Below, piece after piece: positions 47,601 through 55,357 of a stretch of DNA of 64,000 nucleotides. The stretch comes from Carposina sasakii (taxonomy: Eukaryota; Arthropoda; Insecta; Lepidoptera; Carposinidae): contig CP053156.1 in NCBI GenBank assembly GCA_014607495.2, forward strand, positions 9,362,001 to 9,426,000. The letters run 5' to 3'. Numbering within the stretch: the first letter of the stretch is position 1; each line of letters starts with the position of its first letter. The translations under genes and the position numbers were made by a program. Below the pieces are notes generated by a model, which did no database searches, was not told where the DNA came from, and was given only the letters and a program-made list of their open reading frames with translations.

Positions 47601-48745
47601 TCTTGTGTCATGGATACTAAGCAACCGTATATAAATACATAGATACTTATAGAAACATCCATGACTCTGAAACAAACATCGATATTCATCATATCAATGT
47701 TTGCACCTACCGGGATTCAAACCCAGGACCAATGGCGTCGCAGGCAGGGCCACTACCTACTTCACCAATCAGTCGTCAATTATTGTTTACATACAGACCT
47801 AGGTATGAAGTTACTTATATTGAATGATATTGCTAATAAAGTACATGTGATATTACTCATAGGACATTGTACATTATAGTAAGTAGGATACATGTGGGTC
47901 ATGTAATTAATAATTGTGAAAATTAAAGGACAACTAAATGAAGTAAATATTAGTCAGTTACAATGTAACATTTTACTTTTAGATACTTTGATATAAACTT
48001 AAAATTAAATTAATTTGGTCTACTTGTCTTAGACATTTATTACTAATAGAGAGGGACAGACAGCCATAAATGATTTTAGATTTATGTTTAAGTGTGGCAG
48101 TCAGAATTAACCACATGAGCATATTGTTAAAGAGGAATAAGAGTTGATGATTTAAATCTATAATGTCTTGAATAAGACATAGTGAAGAGTGGGCAAGTGT
48201 TACAATACGAACTTAATACTATTTTACAATATTGTTTCTAGTTTAACTATCCATCACTAGAAATCAGCATAATCTATACTTACACATACAACCTCATAGA
48301 AGGGCTATTACTAAAGCTATAATGTGCATAATGCCCTAATATGTCATATTTGAGAAGTAACGAAAACAGGAAATATCTAAGCCAATAATATAAAATCATA
48401 AAAAATATTAACCATTCTGAACTGGGATACACATTTGAATCCCACATAGCGGAAGATTTTTTCCAACACTTCAATGGGTAGGTCTTGTATGTTGGTGGAA
48501 TAAGTTTTAGGAGGAGCGACCAAAATAGGGCCCTTGGAGCTGCTTTGGTGCGGCGACGAGCCCCCCGGGAGCAGCGCGCTGGAGTGGCGGGTCACGCGCG
48601 CCACAGCCACGGGCTCCGAGTGCGACGGGCCCGCGCCCTCGCAGCCGAACCTCCACCACCAACGCTGCTCATTTGCCGAGTTGACACCATTATGCCCGTT
48701 TATTCTTAATATTAATTTTATTCTGAAAACTAAAAACTCAATCAC
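35383..48745 (-). CDS. Fbxo28: F-box only protein 28 (whole coding span, 7 exons)
   Basis: Substrate-recognition subunit of an SCF (Skp1-Cullin1-F-box) ubiquitin ligase, expected in the nucleus. Coding exons on the minus strand: 48745-48413, 47433-47185, 47102-46907, 44793-44580, 41414-41216, 37167-37051, 35685-35383. All six introns are GT-AG, and phases (0,0,1,2,0,0) join to 536 codons. The F-box starts about residue 88 ([20 protein letters not shown]). A conserved block follows ([41 protein letters not shown]-like), then a Gln/Lys-rich coiled coil in exon 5 and a basic C-terminus ([13 protein letters not shown]). This matches vertebrate FBXO28 in order and motif. Introns 4 and 5 hold mobile elements, and intron 6 starts with a tandem array of the exon 6 splice donor. 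The start codon is uncertain (see exon 1). Confidence 0.9.
36064..37110 (-). repeat. 76-bp tandem array copying a splice donor (Fbxo28 intron 6)
   Basis: GC-rich array of about 13 units in AT-rich DNA. Minus-strand unit: 60 bases equal to the end of exon 6 (from CCGCCGCT to GCGCACGCGCAG), then GTACGTCTGTGTCATA. The seven unit steps between about 36503 and 37035 are exactly 76 bases; the distal units vary (72, 108, 76). About ten units keep the donor CAG/GTACGT; three distal ones carry GCACGT or similar. Because 76 is not a multiple of 3, all three minus-strand frames cycle through it and none contains a stop. Confidence 0.95.
37051..37167 (-). CDS. Fbxo28: Fbxo28 exon 6
   Basis: 117 bases, phase 0 at both ends, acceptor TGACAG/GAGCTG, donor GCGCAG/GTACGT. 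It encodes [20 protein letters not shown], then a CAEC motif and [10 protein letters not shown]. The last 60 bases are the first member of the 76-bp tandem array that fills the beginning of intron 6. Confidence 0.85.
37325..37368 (-). repeat. short dispersed repeat copy
   Basis: CTATGCTAAACATGGCTGTG and GGATCTTTGCGGATACTC, the reverse orientation of the family at 5432, 26549 and 46128. The similarity to the 63841 copy extends about 50 bases further upstream. Confidence 0.5.
37707..38110 (+). repeat. dispersed repeat, intron 5 of Fbxo28
   Basis: Starts AACCGACTTCAAAAAGAGAG and continues through TCAATTCGTCTGTATGT. It has internal repetition of TCTGATGATGGGATCT (near 37836 and 37950). A family common in moths; class undetermined. 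Confidence 0.5.
38130..38190 (+). mobile_element. tail fragment of the SINE-like family
   Basis: GGGGGGGCCTACGTCCAGTA and ATGGACTGCAATAGGCTTAT, the 3' end of the elements at 19726, 51546 and 54290, here in plus orientation. Confidence 0.6.
38239..38365 (+). mobile_element. LINE 3' tail fragment (same family as 40472-41095)
   Basis: GATGACCGATAATAGGGATG and CACCGACCCCAAATGATTGG match the tail of the LINE at 40472 (GATGACGGATAATAGGGATG; CGCCGACCCCAAATAAATGG). Confidence 0.65.
38385..39075 (+). mobile_element. LINE fragment, 5'-truncated, C-terminal reverse transcriptase end
   Basis: The plus strand encodes the end of a non-LTR retrotransposon polyprotein: [20 protein letters not shown], then [19 protein letters not shown] frame change near 38690 leads to the second part ([20 protein letters not shown]). 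A non-coding 3' end follows, closing with GACCGAAATTGGTCGGAGG and a TCATCATTATCATCAT tail. The tail is nearly the same as that of the tRNA-derived SINE. The clade is not assigned. Confidence 0.8.
39403..39515 (+). mobile_element. Helitron-like 5' fragment
   Basis: TCTGTACTGATATTATAAAG and AGGTAAACTTTGATTTGTTT are the start of a very common lepidopteran Helitron type. A matching CTAGT end was not located. Confidence 0.45.
40133..40400 (+). mobile_element. degenerate tRNA-derived SINE
   Basis: Keeps the order of the SINE at 18961: TGTGATAGCTCAATGGGTTT (head), TTTGATTCTAGTCATG (B-box region), CTCCGATCATGTCGGATTTC, and AATATCTCCTGTTAACAGGC. It is strongly diverged, hence old. Confidence 0.6.
40472..41095 (+). 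mobile_element. RTE-type LINE fragment with 13-bp target duplication
   Basis: 5'-truncated copy flanked by perfect ATATTAATATTCT (40459-40471 and 41096-41108). The plus strand reads [40 protein letters not shown], then in shifted frames [20 protein letters not shown] and [17 protein letters not shown], ending CADPK and a GATGATGAT-like tail. These are the C-terminal motifs of RTE-like elements. The frame changes show it is dead. Confidence 0.85.
41216..41414 (-). CDS. Fbxo28: Fbxo28 exon 5 (coiled coil)
   Basis: 199 bases. It encodes [18 protein letters not shown], then a Gln-rich heptad segment with an AEQQKQI repeat, ending FQTLLQ. Acceptor CATAG/GTACAA, donor TTCAG/GTTTGT. Confidence 0.9.
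41584..42220. mobile_element. foldback element (about 200-bp inverted arms), Fbxo28 intron 4
   Basis: Arms at 41584-41779 and 42001-42220. Shared phrases in inverse orientation include CTATAAAAAGCAAAAAATAA, CCAACTAAAGCATGTCAGAC, CCACCTTTATGTCGGAGG and TTTGATTAAATTTTGTCGCG. The arms differ by several small gaps. The spacer of about 220 bases is AT-rich and non-coding. No clear target duplication. Confidence 0.75.
42399..43695 (-). mobile_element. mariner element, apparently intact, Fbxo28 intron 4
   Basis: 1297 bp between TA dinucleotides (42397-42398 and 43696-43697). Inverted ends of about 33 bp share CGAGGG-GC-TTTTTA--TTCGCGGAAT-GG with about five mismatches. It encodes one uninterrupted transposase and lies in the same transcriptional orientation as its host gene. 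Confidence 0.93.
42459..43514 (-). CDS. mariner transposase (DD34D), intact
   Basis: 351 codons from ATG to stop, the full length normal for mariner. The two N-terminal helix-turn-helix regions (about 1-50 and 80-115) bind the inverted repeats. Catalytic Asp 158 (VTGDETW), Asp 252 (HDNAPVH) and Asp 287 ([13 protein letters not shown]) give 34 residues between the last two. The linker motif reads WVPRML at 119-124, where the family usually has WVPHEL. No frame break is seen, so the protein could be active; the mismatched ends may limit mobility. Confidence 0.95.
   Translation of the reverse strand: MEKIEHRAVIKFLTKQGKSVQTIQEEMSSVYGESCPGKTMVYKWHTLFKQGRASLEDDPRPGRPIEVTTPEIIQKVEKLILEDARLKKKQLAEMVGVSDTTIFKILHDHLGMTKVSARWVPRMLTPPQKQQRVECSRAFLDLCNEDQDGVLTRIVTGDETWVHHYEPESKQDSMQWHKKGTPPPKKFKVSQSAGKIMATIFWDSEGILLIDYKDKGVSITGEYYASILERLKEAIKAKRRGKLTKGVLLLHDNAPVHKSRVALASLHKVGFDILVHPPYSPDLAPSDYYLFPKMKKELRGKKFSSDEEVKEAVSAYFSDKEKTFFFEGIHKLIERSEKCIRVAGEYIEKEK
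44580..44793 (-). CDS. Fbxo28: Fbxo28 exon 4
   Basis: 214 bases, split codons at both ends matching exons 3 and 5. It encodes a Ser/Pro-rich linker ([18 protein letters not shown]) and ends in [14 protein letters not shown], the start of the coiled-coil region. Donor GAAGAA/GTAAGC. Confidence 0.87.
44862..45240 (+). mobile_element. Helitron-like element
   Basis: Starts TCTATACATATAATAAAAAT and ends in GGCCGCTAGT, sharing its body with 24618-24945 (ACGGATCGCTGTCTGTACAT; CTGAACCGATTTCGATGCAG). A stretch around 45120-45170 interrupts the shared sequence. Non-coding. Confidence 0.6.
45362..45492. mobile_element. hAT-type MITE, 131 bp
   Basis: Ends CGGGGGTTCCCAAAC on the left and GTGAACCACTG on the right (complement CAGTGGTTCAC), the CAGNGGTTC pattern of hAT ends. 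It is flanked by a perfect 8-bp duplication ATCTAAAA (45354-45361 and 45493-45500), the hAT signature. Non-coding. It lies in Fbxo28 intron 3. Confidence 0.85.
46128..46180 (+). repeat. short dispersed repeat copy
   Basis: GCAGAACTGCAGGATCGCGA and CAGTCACGTTTAGCAGGGCA, same family as 5432 and 26549. Confidence 0.5.
46907..47102 (-). CDS. Fbxo28: Fbxo28 exon 3
   Basis: 196 bases, starting [18 protein letters not shown] and containing [19 protein letters not shown]. Acceptor TTTTTAG, donor TCAC/GTAAGT. The intron before it is only 82 bases. Confidence 0.92.
47185..47433 (-). CDS. Fbxo28: Fbxo28 exon 2
   Basis: 83 codons, phase 0 at both ends, acceptor TTTACAG/GTCAAT, donor GAGAG/GTAATA. It completes the F-box ([14 protein letters not shown]) and encodes [20 protein letters not shown] and [18 protein letters not shown], the most conserved part of the family. 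Confidence 0.92.
47551..47776 (+). repeat. dispersed repeat, Fbxo28 intron 1
   Basis: Shares CCCACACTAAGATCCCTAAG, CATCATATCAATGTTTGC and ACCGGGATTCAAACCCAGGA in the same order with 55205-55357. The GGGATTCRAACCC phrase is like a tRNA B box read in reverse, so a tRNA-derived element on the minus strand is possible. Confidence 0.6.
48413..48745 (-). CDS. Fbxo28: Fbxo28 exon 1 (F-box; start unresolved)
   Basis: Frame from ATG 48745 to donor ATG/GTTAAT at 48413. It carries the first part of the F-box. The residues just after ATG 48745 ([17 protein letters not shown]) look like translated 5' UTR. A second ATG at 48690 opens a more typical N-terminus ([15 protein letters not shown]) but is out of frame with the F-box and hits a stop. 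One base too many or too few around 48620-48650 would reconcile them, so a sequencing or assembly indel is possible. Confidence 0.8.
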
Positions 48746-50809
48746 TAACTTTCTTTACTAAAAATCACGCGTTTTCACCATTAATGACCATCTAAATGTA
48801 CGCCCCATATGAAAGTCCATTTATTATAGATTGAAATGAGACCATTTTTATGAATTGTTACAGTAAAATATCGTACAACAAAAATAATTATTGCAGAGCA
48901 CTACCAAGGTAAATTCTAAAATGGTGGCCATGGCTAGTTCGAATACTCGTAATCTCACTTGAGTAATTTCATACCAATACCACCTATTTATTTTTATTAC
49001 AATATTTAAAATTGTATAAAACCACTCACTCAAGAGTTCATGCACATGTTTTATTGATTAAATCAAGATTTTAATTGAAATAATTAATAAATGAGACGCA
49101 ATAGGTTCTCAAAATCAGCTACGCTTTCACAAAAAGTAAGTTTTTTTGTTTGATTTGTTTGACTGACGGAGATATTGAGGAGAAGTTTGGTTTGGTCGTT
49201 TGATCATATGTCTATGGGTTTGGTGACCTGCGAACGAACACGAACGAATAGATTAGTTGCGAACGAACGAATGAGAAGTTTACAAACGTTGTAATAGAAC
49301 TCTACTTTTTATGTTTTAACCCCTTCCCATACCAAATCCATGCCCCATCCTACCTGTCCTCAGCCATTTTATATACACAAGTTTATCCGAAGGAAAGGCA
49401 AGGGGAACTAAGCCCATACAGCCATTTTCTTTAGTAAATGATTTCTGAACATAATGATGGATGATAATGATGGTGATTGGAAACGTCGGGAAAATCCTTG
49501 TAAAGTTAGTCAAAATGAAAAATTATTGCAGTTTGCGCCCATGAAGAGATTAATTAAAGTTTCACTCGGCTTACCTGCGTATAAAACCATGCACACGCAC
49601 TAGATTCACAGCACAAGTACCAGAAAACATCACTTTACGGACACATGCAAGCCATTTACAAATAATTTTTGATTTTCACAAGAAAATTACACCTGCACCC
49701 TTCCAGCTTTTCCCGCCAAGTTTGCCGTCCTGTTCTACAATACATGTACTGTAACCATGAATTATATTTTTCACTACACTACAATGCGATAGCATATCCA
49801 GTTAAATTATACGTTTTTATTTCTCTCGTTACAAATGAGTGTCTATTTAGGTACATAATTATGAGTCTATTCCATAAAAATCGGCCCTAAGCTAAGACTA
49901 GTGAAATCGGATAAGGTAACAGCTACGATAAAATCATGTGAACACACGTAAATTCTCCGTAAATAAATACAAATGGCGGTTATATCAATTGGAAGCGGAA
50001 GTAGGAACTACATATTTTTATTTTTCGTACATAATGATCAAACCATGTTCAAACAACAGGTAGGTTTTTGCTATTGTGGGGGAAAACTCGTTCCAACTCG
50101 TGAGCGGGGTGGGGGTAGGATTGCATACCTTGTCCATATAATCTATCATGCGATAAAAACACGACAATTTTGCAACAAATATGAGATAATTTCACAATGT
50201 ACGATCTGGCAACACTGCGTGACAGTGACAGGTAATTGTGTTCTGTGGTGACAGGAGTGACAGTTTGATTGTATATATGTATATTTAAGTTTCTTATAAA
50301 TACTTTTGGCAAGATTTAACCAAATATTGTACATACCTACTCCTTTTATTACTATGTTTGGGTCATACCTGTTATAATGGTTAATTGGTTATACAAATTA
50401 TTATTATTTTTAAAATCTAATGATAGGTTTAGTTTAATTTGTTTTAATGTCTGTTGTAATTATTTTAGTGGTGTGTTTTTGTGTTCTTGGTTATGTTTTA
50501 CATTTATTGTCCTTATTGTTTTTGTAAAGTTATTTGCTTGGGCTGATGGTATTAAATACCAATGCCCCTAATATTTTTTTTTTTTAAAGTGACAGTTTGA
50601 TAAGATTTGTGATTATGGTATTTTGTTATCTACTTAATGCGATAAATTATTGCTTTTGCGTATTTCCTTTAAATATACTTCAAAAAAATTTCACGTATGC
50701 TGCATGACAATGTACGCGTCTTTTTACTGTTACAGTTGATCACTAACACAATTGTGATTGAAGTACACAAAACAGTATTGTGGAAGCTCTTTTTACAACT
50801 CTAAACGAC
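48746..50809. other. intergenic between Fbxo28 and Mlx (divergent promoters)
   Basis: About 2 kb between the two start regions. A likely Mlx 5' UTR intron is suggested by donor-like GTGACAG/GTAATTG near 50232 and acceptor-like CTGTTACAG near 50735. No other gene or element is supported. Confidence 0.45.
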
Positions 50810-50885
50810 ATGTATCCTAGATGTGGTAGCAGTGGTTCAATTCAGAACATACATCAAACACCATCATCATCTAATCACAATTCAG
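50810..50885 (+). CDS. Mlx: Mlx exon 1
   Basis: 25 codons plus one base, MYPRCGSSGSIQNIHQTPSS and onward, donor TTCAG/GTAAGT. A stop in frame 17 codons upstream fixes the start. Confidence 0.85.
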
Positions 50886-53800
50886 GTAAGTGTATCATTT
50901 GTTTAAAGTTACTCTCTTGCCTTATGTAATTATGATCTGATTCTAGCTACTCCCTTGGTTATCTATCTGGACCCCAGCTGATTTTGCATATACTTACTGA
51001 TTATTATAGCTTGAAAGAGAAATAGAAAGTAGGTACTGGACTGTAAATATTTCTTACCTACTTTTGTTAAGTACATAGTTTTCTAATGACATAATAATTT
51101 ACACCTTTTTATGTTTACAGATGATGAAGATGATAGTGGAGACAATAAGGCATCAGCACTTAGTTTTAAGGAGCGGAGGAGAGAAGCGCACACACAGGTA
51201 TACATTTAAAACTTGCCAAGTGCAAGTTAAAAAGGGTCCCATACCATTATAATATTAAAAACAATAAAAAAAAAACACATTTGTTCCTTCCTTAAAATAT
51301 GTATGATATTTATTATAATCTGTTTTAAGTGTTGATTATAGGGGCAACTATATATATAAACTTCTATGTCCCCTCTGGTAGCCTACATTCATGGTCAGTG
51401 CCTGATGCCAATAAACATGGTGTCTCTGGGACAAAAAAAAATATTGTGTTTGGAAAAGTCTTGAGTTGTTGGAGTATGCTTAAACTAAGATGATGTATTT
51501 TTTTTTAATGTCTGTAGAAACTGACAGCTATGTACCTATACATATCTTATCCTTCTTCTTCAGCCTATTGTAGTCCACTGCTGGACGTAGGCGTCTCACA
51601 GAGCACACCACAAGGGTACCACCACAGGGGGGGTTTTGCCCATAGTCACCACGCTGGGCAGGCGGGTTGGTGACTGCAGTGTGATTTTCGGACTATGTTG
51701 TCAGTACGAGAGGCGCTGCTGCTCACCTCCCGAAAACCCTTAATTGCCTCGTACGATACCTACAGGCAGACATGGGGTGGTACAAATTCTACTCTGCTGG
51801 CACAATGCGGCATACATATTGTATGCAATATATATGTATACCTATACATATATATTGTATGTATTGATTGTGTACATATATTATAAGCATTAGGTTGTTA
51901 AAATATTTATACATTTCAAGACAAACAGATAACAAATTTTAAATGTTCTTTTACAATATTATTTGTAAATAATCAGTCTGTTAGCTATTTAAAAGATTTA
52001 TGTTTGATTCTATTATCACCTTTTACAGGCAGAGCAGAAACGGAGGGATGCCATAAAGAAAGGTTATGATTCACTCCAAGAGCTGGTGCCTACATGTCAA
52101 CAAACGGATGCATCTGGCTACAAGCCAAGTAAAGCAGCTGTAAGTTGTCATTATTTCTAGTTTATTTATTTGGCTTAATATAGATTTATTATGCTAATGC
52201 ATAGAATCTTTTATCTCCAATCATCATCATCATCATCAACAGCCTATTGCAGTCCACTCCAATATCAGGTACTAAAAACTAACTTCATAATAAGTATGTT
52301 AAATGTTTATTTAATCCATAAACAATAAATACAAGTTCTTTTTAGGGTGTAGACCATCCACTAGGAACAAATTTTACGCATCTCCAGCTCTAAAAAGGCA
52401 AAAACGGAGGTTGAAAATTTGTATGAGTCCTATGTTTTTTAAAGTAAGGATTTTCTGAAATCCCACAGAAACGGAAAAAAACGGGAATTAACATTACCAT
52501 GGATAAAGTTGTGGGCGTATTATGATAATTGATCATCATTAAGGCCATAAAGTATTTAACATACATATAATCACACCTTTATCCCTTACGGGGTAGGCAG
52601 AGCATCAAGGGTCGATAGAACCACATGATGCCACTTCTGACCAATTTTGAGGGTATAGTTAAGATGTACAAGTTCGGTTAGTAGTGACAGATGGTCAACC
52701 CATCGCCTACAAAACACTAAGACCCTCTTGTCCCTCTACTGACTTGTACAGTATGCCCGGGAAGAGAAGCAGCTATAGTATTATAAGTTTTTTTTTTCAC
52801 ATCCGCAGCAGCATAGAAGATAAAGTAATTAAGGTCACAATAAATGAATCCCCTTATGTTTTATGTACTTAAATATCTATGGTAAAATATTTCAACATTA
52901 TTTTATTAGGGACAGGATTATATATATGGATACATTTGATATAGAAGCACAAAACATCAAAATTATGATAAAATTATCTGGTGAAAAAAAATTTAATGAA
53001 TGACATTATCGATTTTAGGTACTCCAAAAGTCGATAGACTATATTCAGTATTTGCTGCAACAACGACGGAGGCAGGAGGACGAGAGGAACGCCCTCCGCA
53101 AGGACGTGGTGGCGCTCCGCATCATGCAGGTCAACTACGAGCAGATCGTGAAGGCGCAGCACTCGGTGCCTGGACACAATGAGCAGAGGCTCACTGATCA
53201 GGACAAATTCCAAGTGGTAAGCTCATGTTTTTTGTCCACAAAATCATTACCCGAATTATATAAATATACATAGGTAAACATACACTCGAAAAACTTAACT
53301 CTCCTTCTTTCGGAATATTCTGCCCTCTGATTATGTAACTTGCATTAGCAGAGCCGAAGCAATGCGATAGCGAAAATTGAGAATGAGTCTGTACGCGGGA
53401 CGAGGTGCGGGGCGCGGGGCGAGGTGTGGGGCGCGGGAGGACGCCGACCGCTCGTTGCTCGCACGCACACGCTCTAAATTTTCGCTATCGCTTTGCTTCG
53501 GCTCTGCTGCTGCAAATTAGGTAATCAGGGAGCCGATGTCTGTCACCCTGGCGGGGCAAATTAGGGTGACAAACCAGAAAAATATCTAAAAAAAAGTTTG
53601 ATTTGGCCCATTTTCATACTAATAGTGGGGCAAATATTTTTTCCGATCTGTCGTATTTTTGCCTAGACGGACATAAAGGGTGACAGATCGGAATATTCCG
53701 CAAGAAGGAGTTATGTTTTTCGAGTGTATGTTTACTTATGTATTTCTGCACGATCTAGAGCCTAAACGGCTTGGCATTTAAAATTGAGAGGTGTCATTGG

Positions 53801-54189
53801 ATTCATTTTAGTTGTGAGAGTGACACTGGGTGAATAACTACCAAACAGATTTTGATGAAACTTGTCAATATCCCTCCTACTACCTACCTACCTGGCCTGA
53901 TTCACGCGGCGAAGGCGCGGTTGTCAGCTAGTATGTACCTATTGTAATAGTAGCTAAGATTGAGGAGCAGTGTTTATATCAGCTTGACTGTCGACAGCTA
54001 AAAATAGCGGAAAAATATTAGTTCCAGGCAATAATGGACAAGTTGTTTGAGTCGTTCGAGTCTGTACCCACGAACAATTTCGCCGAGTTTTCCGCGGGAG
54101 TATTCAACTGGCTGGAGGAGTACTGCAAGCCTCAGTCGCTGCGGACTATGGTGCACGGCGTACTTAGAGAACAAAGCTACACCCCATGA
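50810..54189 (+). CDS. Mlx: Max-like protein X (whole coding span, 5 exons)
   Basis: Basic helix-loop-helix leucine-zipper transcription factor that dimerises with Mondo/ChREBP and binds carbohydrate-response E-box sites; the Drosophila name is bigmax. Exons 50810-50885, 51121-51197, 52029-52139, 53019-53216, 54028-54189 join in phase to 207 codons plus TGA; all introns are GT-AG. Basic region 43-58 has His49, Glu53 and Arg57 (HTQAEQKRRDAIKKGYDSLQ), the E-box-reading triad. Helix 2 and zipper cover exon 4 (VLQKSIDYIQYLLQQRRRQE). The C-terminal exon is the conserved dimerisation/cytoplasmic-retention domain (FNWLEEYCKPQSLRTMVHGV). An in-frame TGA at 50759 supports ATG 50810. The introns hold retroposons and a foldback element. 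Confidence 0.95.
51121..51197 (+). CDS. Mlx: Mlx exon 2
   Basis: 77 bases, acidic DDEDDSGDN then SFKERRREAHTQ, the first half of the basic region. Acceptor TTTACAG, donor ACACAG/GTATAC. Confidence 0.95.
51546..51811 (-). mobile_element. short retroposon (SINE-like), copy 2, Mlx intron 2
   Basis: Same element as 19726 and 54290, flanked by an 8-base ATACATAT on both sides (51538-51545 and 51812-51819), a plausible target duplication. The tail on the minus strand is GAAGAAGAAGGATAAG. Confidence 0.8.
52029..52139 (+). CDS. Mlx: Mlx exon 3
   Basis: 37 codons, AEQKRRDAIKKGYDSLQELV through SGYKPSKAA: rest of the basic region, helix 1 and loop. Acceptor TTTACAG, donor GCAGCT/GTAAGT. Confidence 0.95.
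52226..52262 (-). mobile_element. tail-only fragment of the SINE-like family
   Basis: CATCATCATCATCAACAGCC then TATTGCAGTCCACT, the tail end only, in Mlx intron 3. Confidence 0.6.
52560..52760 (+). repeat. dispersed repeat, Mlx intron 3
   Basis: CACACCTTTATCCCTTACGG followed by GGTAGGCAGAG, and further AGATGGTCAACCCATCGCC, a repeat known to me as very common in moth genomes. No coding capacity. Confidence 0.5.
53019..53216 (+). CDS. Mlx: Mlx exon 4
   Basis: 66 codons: helix 2 and leucine zipper, with VNYEQIVKAQHSVP near the end. Acceptor GATTTTAG, donor CAAGTG/GTAAGC. Confidence 0.95.
53274..53740. mobile_element. inverted-repeat element (MITE), Mlx intron 4
   Basis: Outer arms 53274-53325 and 53688-53740 share TAAACATACACTCGAAAAAC and CGGAATATTC. 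Inner arms 53332-53380 and 53473-53523 share GCAGAGCCGAAGCAA and GCGATAGCGAAAATT in inverse orientation. The core between the inner arms is G-rich. TA is present at both ends, so a TA target is possible. Non-coding. Confidence 0.7.
53409..53437 (+). other. potential G-quadruplex motif
   Basis: GGGG (53409), GGGG (53416), GGGG (53428) and GGG (53435) with loops of 3, 8 and 3 bases, on the sense strand of Mlx intron 4 inside the inverted-repeat element. Confidence 0.5.
53750..53934 (+). mobile_element. Helitron-like 3' end
   Basis: GAGCCTAAACGGCTTGGCAT through to CACGCGGCGAAGGCGCGGTT and a terminal CTAGT. The CGCGGCGAAGGCGCGG stretch is the short hairpin expected before a Helitron 3' end. The 5' end was not identified. 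Confidence 0.45.
54028..54189 (+). CDS. Mlx: Mlx exon 5
   Basis: 53 codons and TGA: AIMDKLFESFESVPTNNFAE, then the conserved WLEEYCKPQSLRTMV block. Acceptor GTTCCAG. Confidence 0.95.
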   Translation, partial: AIMDKLFESFESVPTNNFAEFSAGVFNWLEEYCKPQSLRTMVHGVLREQSYTP

Positions 54190-54289
54190 TTGTGTTGCAA
54201 TATAATACCGCGTAATAGTCTGTTCCACAAACCAGCTAGAGTGCGTTTCACGGTATAGTTCCTTTGGATGATAGCGCTAATTACTATGT

Positions 54290-54543
54290 CATCATCAGCC
54301 TATTGCAGTCCACTGCTGGACGTAGGCCTCCCTCAGGGCACGCCACAAGACTTCCATGGGGGGTGTTTGCCCATAGTCACCACGCTGGGCAGGCGGGTTG
54401 GTGACCGCAGTTTGTATTTTGGACTATGTTGTCAACACGGGAGGCGCTGCTGCCCACCTCCCGGAAACCCTTAATCGCCTCGTACGATACCCACGGGCAG
54501 ACATGGGGTGGTACGAATTCTACTCTACCGGCACCACGCGGCC
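54290..54543 (-). mobile_element. short retroposon (SINE-like), copy 3, with 11-bp target duplication
   Basis: 254 bp flanked by perfect AATTACTATGT (54279-54289 and 54544-54554). It reads on the minus strand from GCCGCGTGGTGCCGG to a GATGATG tail. This copy defines the element's ends best. Confidence 0.88.
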
Positions 54544-54554
54544 AATTACTATGT

Positions 54555-55204
54555 GTATGACTATAATTATGGTAGATTTTGACCGTCACACTTCAGCGTA
54601 AACGTAGACCGATTGGCATAAATTTAAGTTTCGTTTTAAGTGTGACTGTCAGAGTCGACAATGATATCTGTCACTCTGCATACAAAAAATGTTATTTCAA
54701 AAATCAGGCATAGGCATGAAGAAGGTGTAAAAGAGGAGGTGGGACTATGATGATATATCATGATAGGGGCGAGGCTTCAGCGCCAGTGTAACGCAGTAGC
54801 TGTAACCACACGCTTGTGCTCCGAAATGTAACTGTATTAAAATTACAAAGACACTAGCGCTTTTATCAGGGTACTTTTTTTACTAAAACGTAGTGTTCTA
54901 CTGCCATCTAGTGATGAGTAATTGCACTAGTAAAACAATCTTGAATCATATTGATAACGAGCAAGTAGTTTCACTACAAGGTGGTTTCTATGTAAATGGT
55001 CAGGGCTACAGTGTTCAATGCTCTCCTCGTCCCATACTTCACCCCCGCTCCGCGGCACACTATTTTTGTATGAAAATATATTTAGCCGCTATTCCACTTT
55101 TATTTCTTCTCCATGGGCATAGGAGTTATTCTATGAAACGAAGTGTACAAAGAAAATTGTCCGTGTACGTCCATTAGTTAATATAATAATAATAATATAA
55201 TATA
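54555..55204. other. intergenic, no gene seen
   Basis: Downstream of Mlx. A 94-codon open frame at 54893-55177 has no family resemblance and no splice context. Confidence 0.4.
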
Positions 55205-55357
55205 TACACACACTACACAACACATTAACCTAGTCCCACACTAAGATCCCTAAGGTCTTGTGTCGTAGGTACTAAGTAACGGTACATCAATATTCATCAT
55301 ATCAATGTTTGCGCCTACCGGGATTCGAACCCAGGACCTATGGCGTCGTAAGCAGGG
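55205..55357 (+). repeat. dispersed repeat, left part, interrupted by pogo element
   Basis: Second copy of the repeat at 47551-47776 (CCCACACTAAGATCCCTAAG; ACCGGGATTCGAACCCAGGA; ATGGCGTCGTAAGCAGGG). It breaks at TA 55358-55359 where the pogo-like element begins. The continuation (CTACTAGACCAATCGGCCGT) resumes at about 58196. Confidence 0.8.

Noticed and set aside
48485..48761. Plus-strand Arg/Ala-rich frames
   Set aside because: Antisense of GC-rich Fbxo28 exon 1.
53000..53273. Alternative frames at Mlx exon 4
   Set aside because: Only the frame joined to exons 3 and 5 gives the bHLHZip protein.
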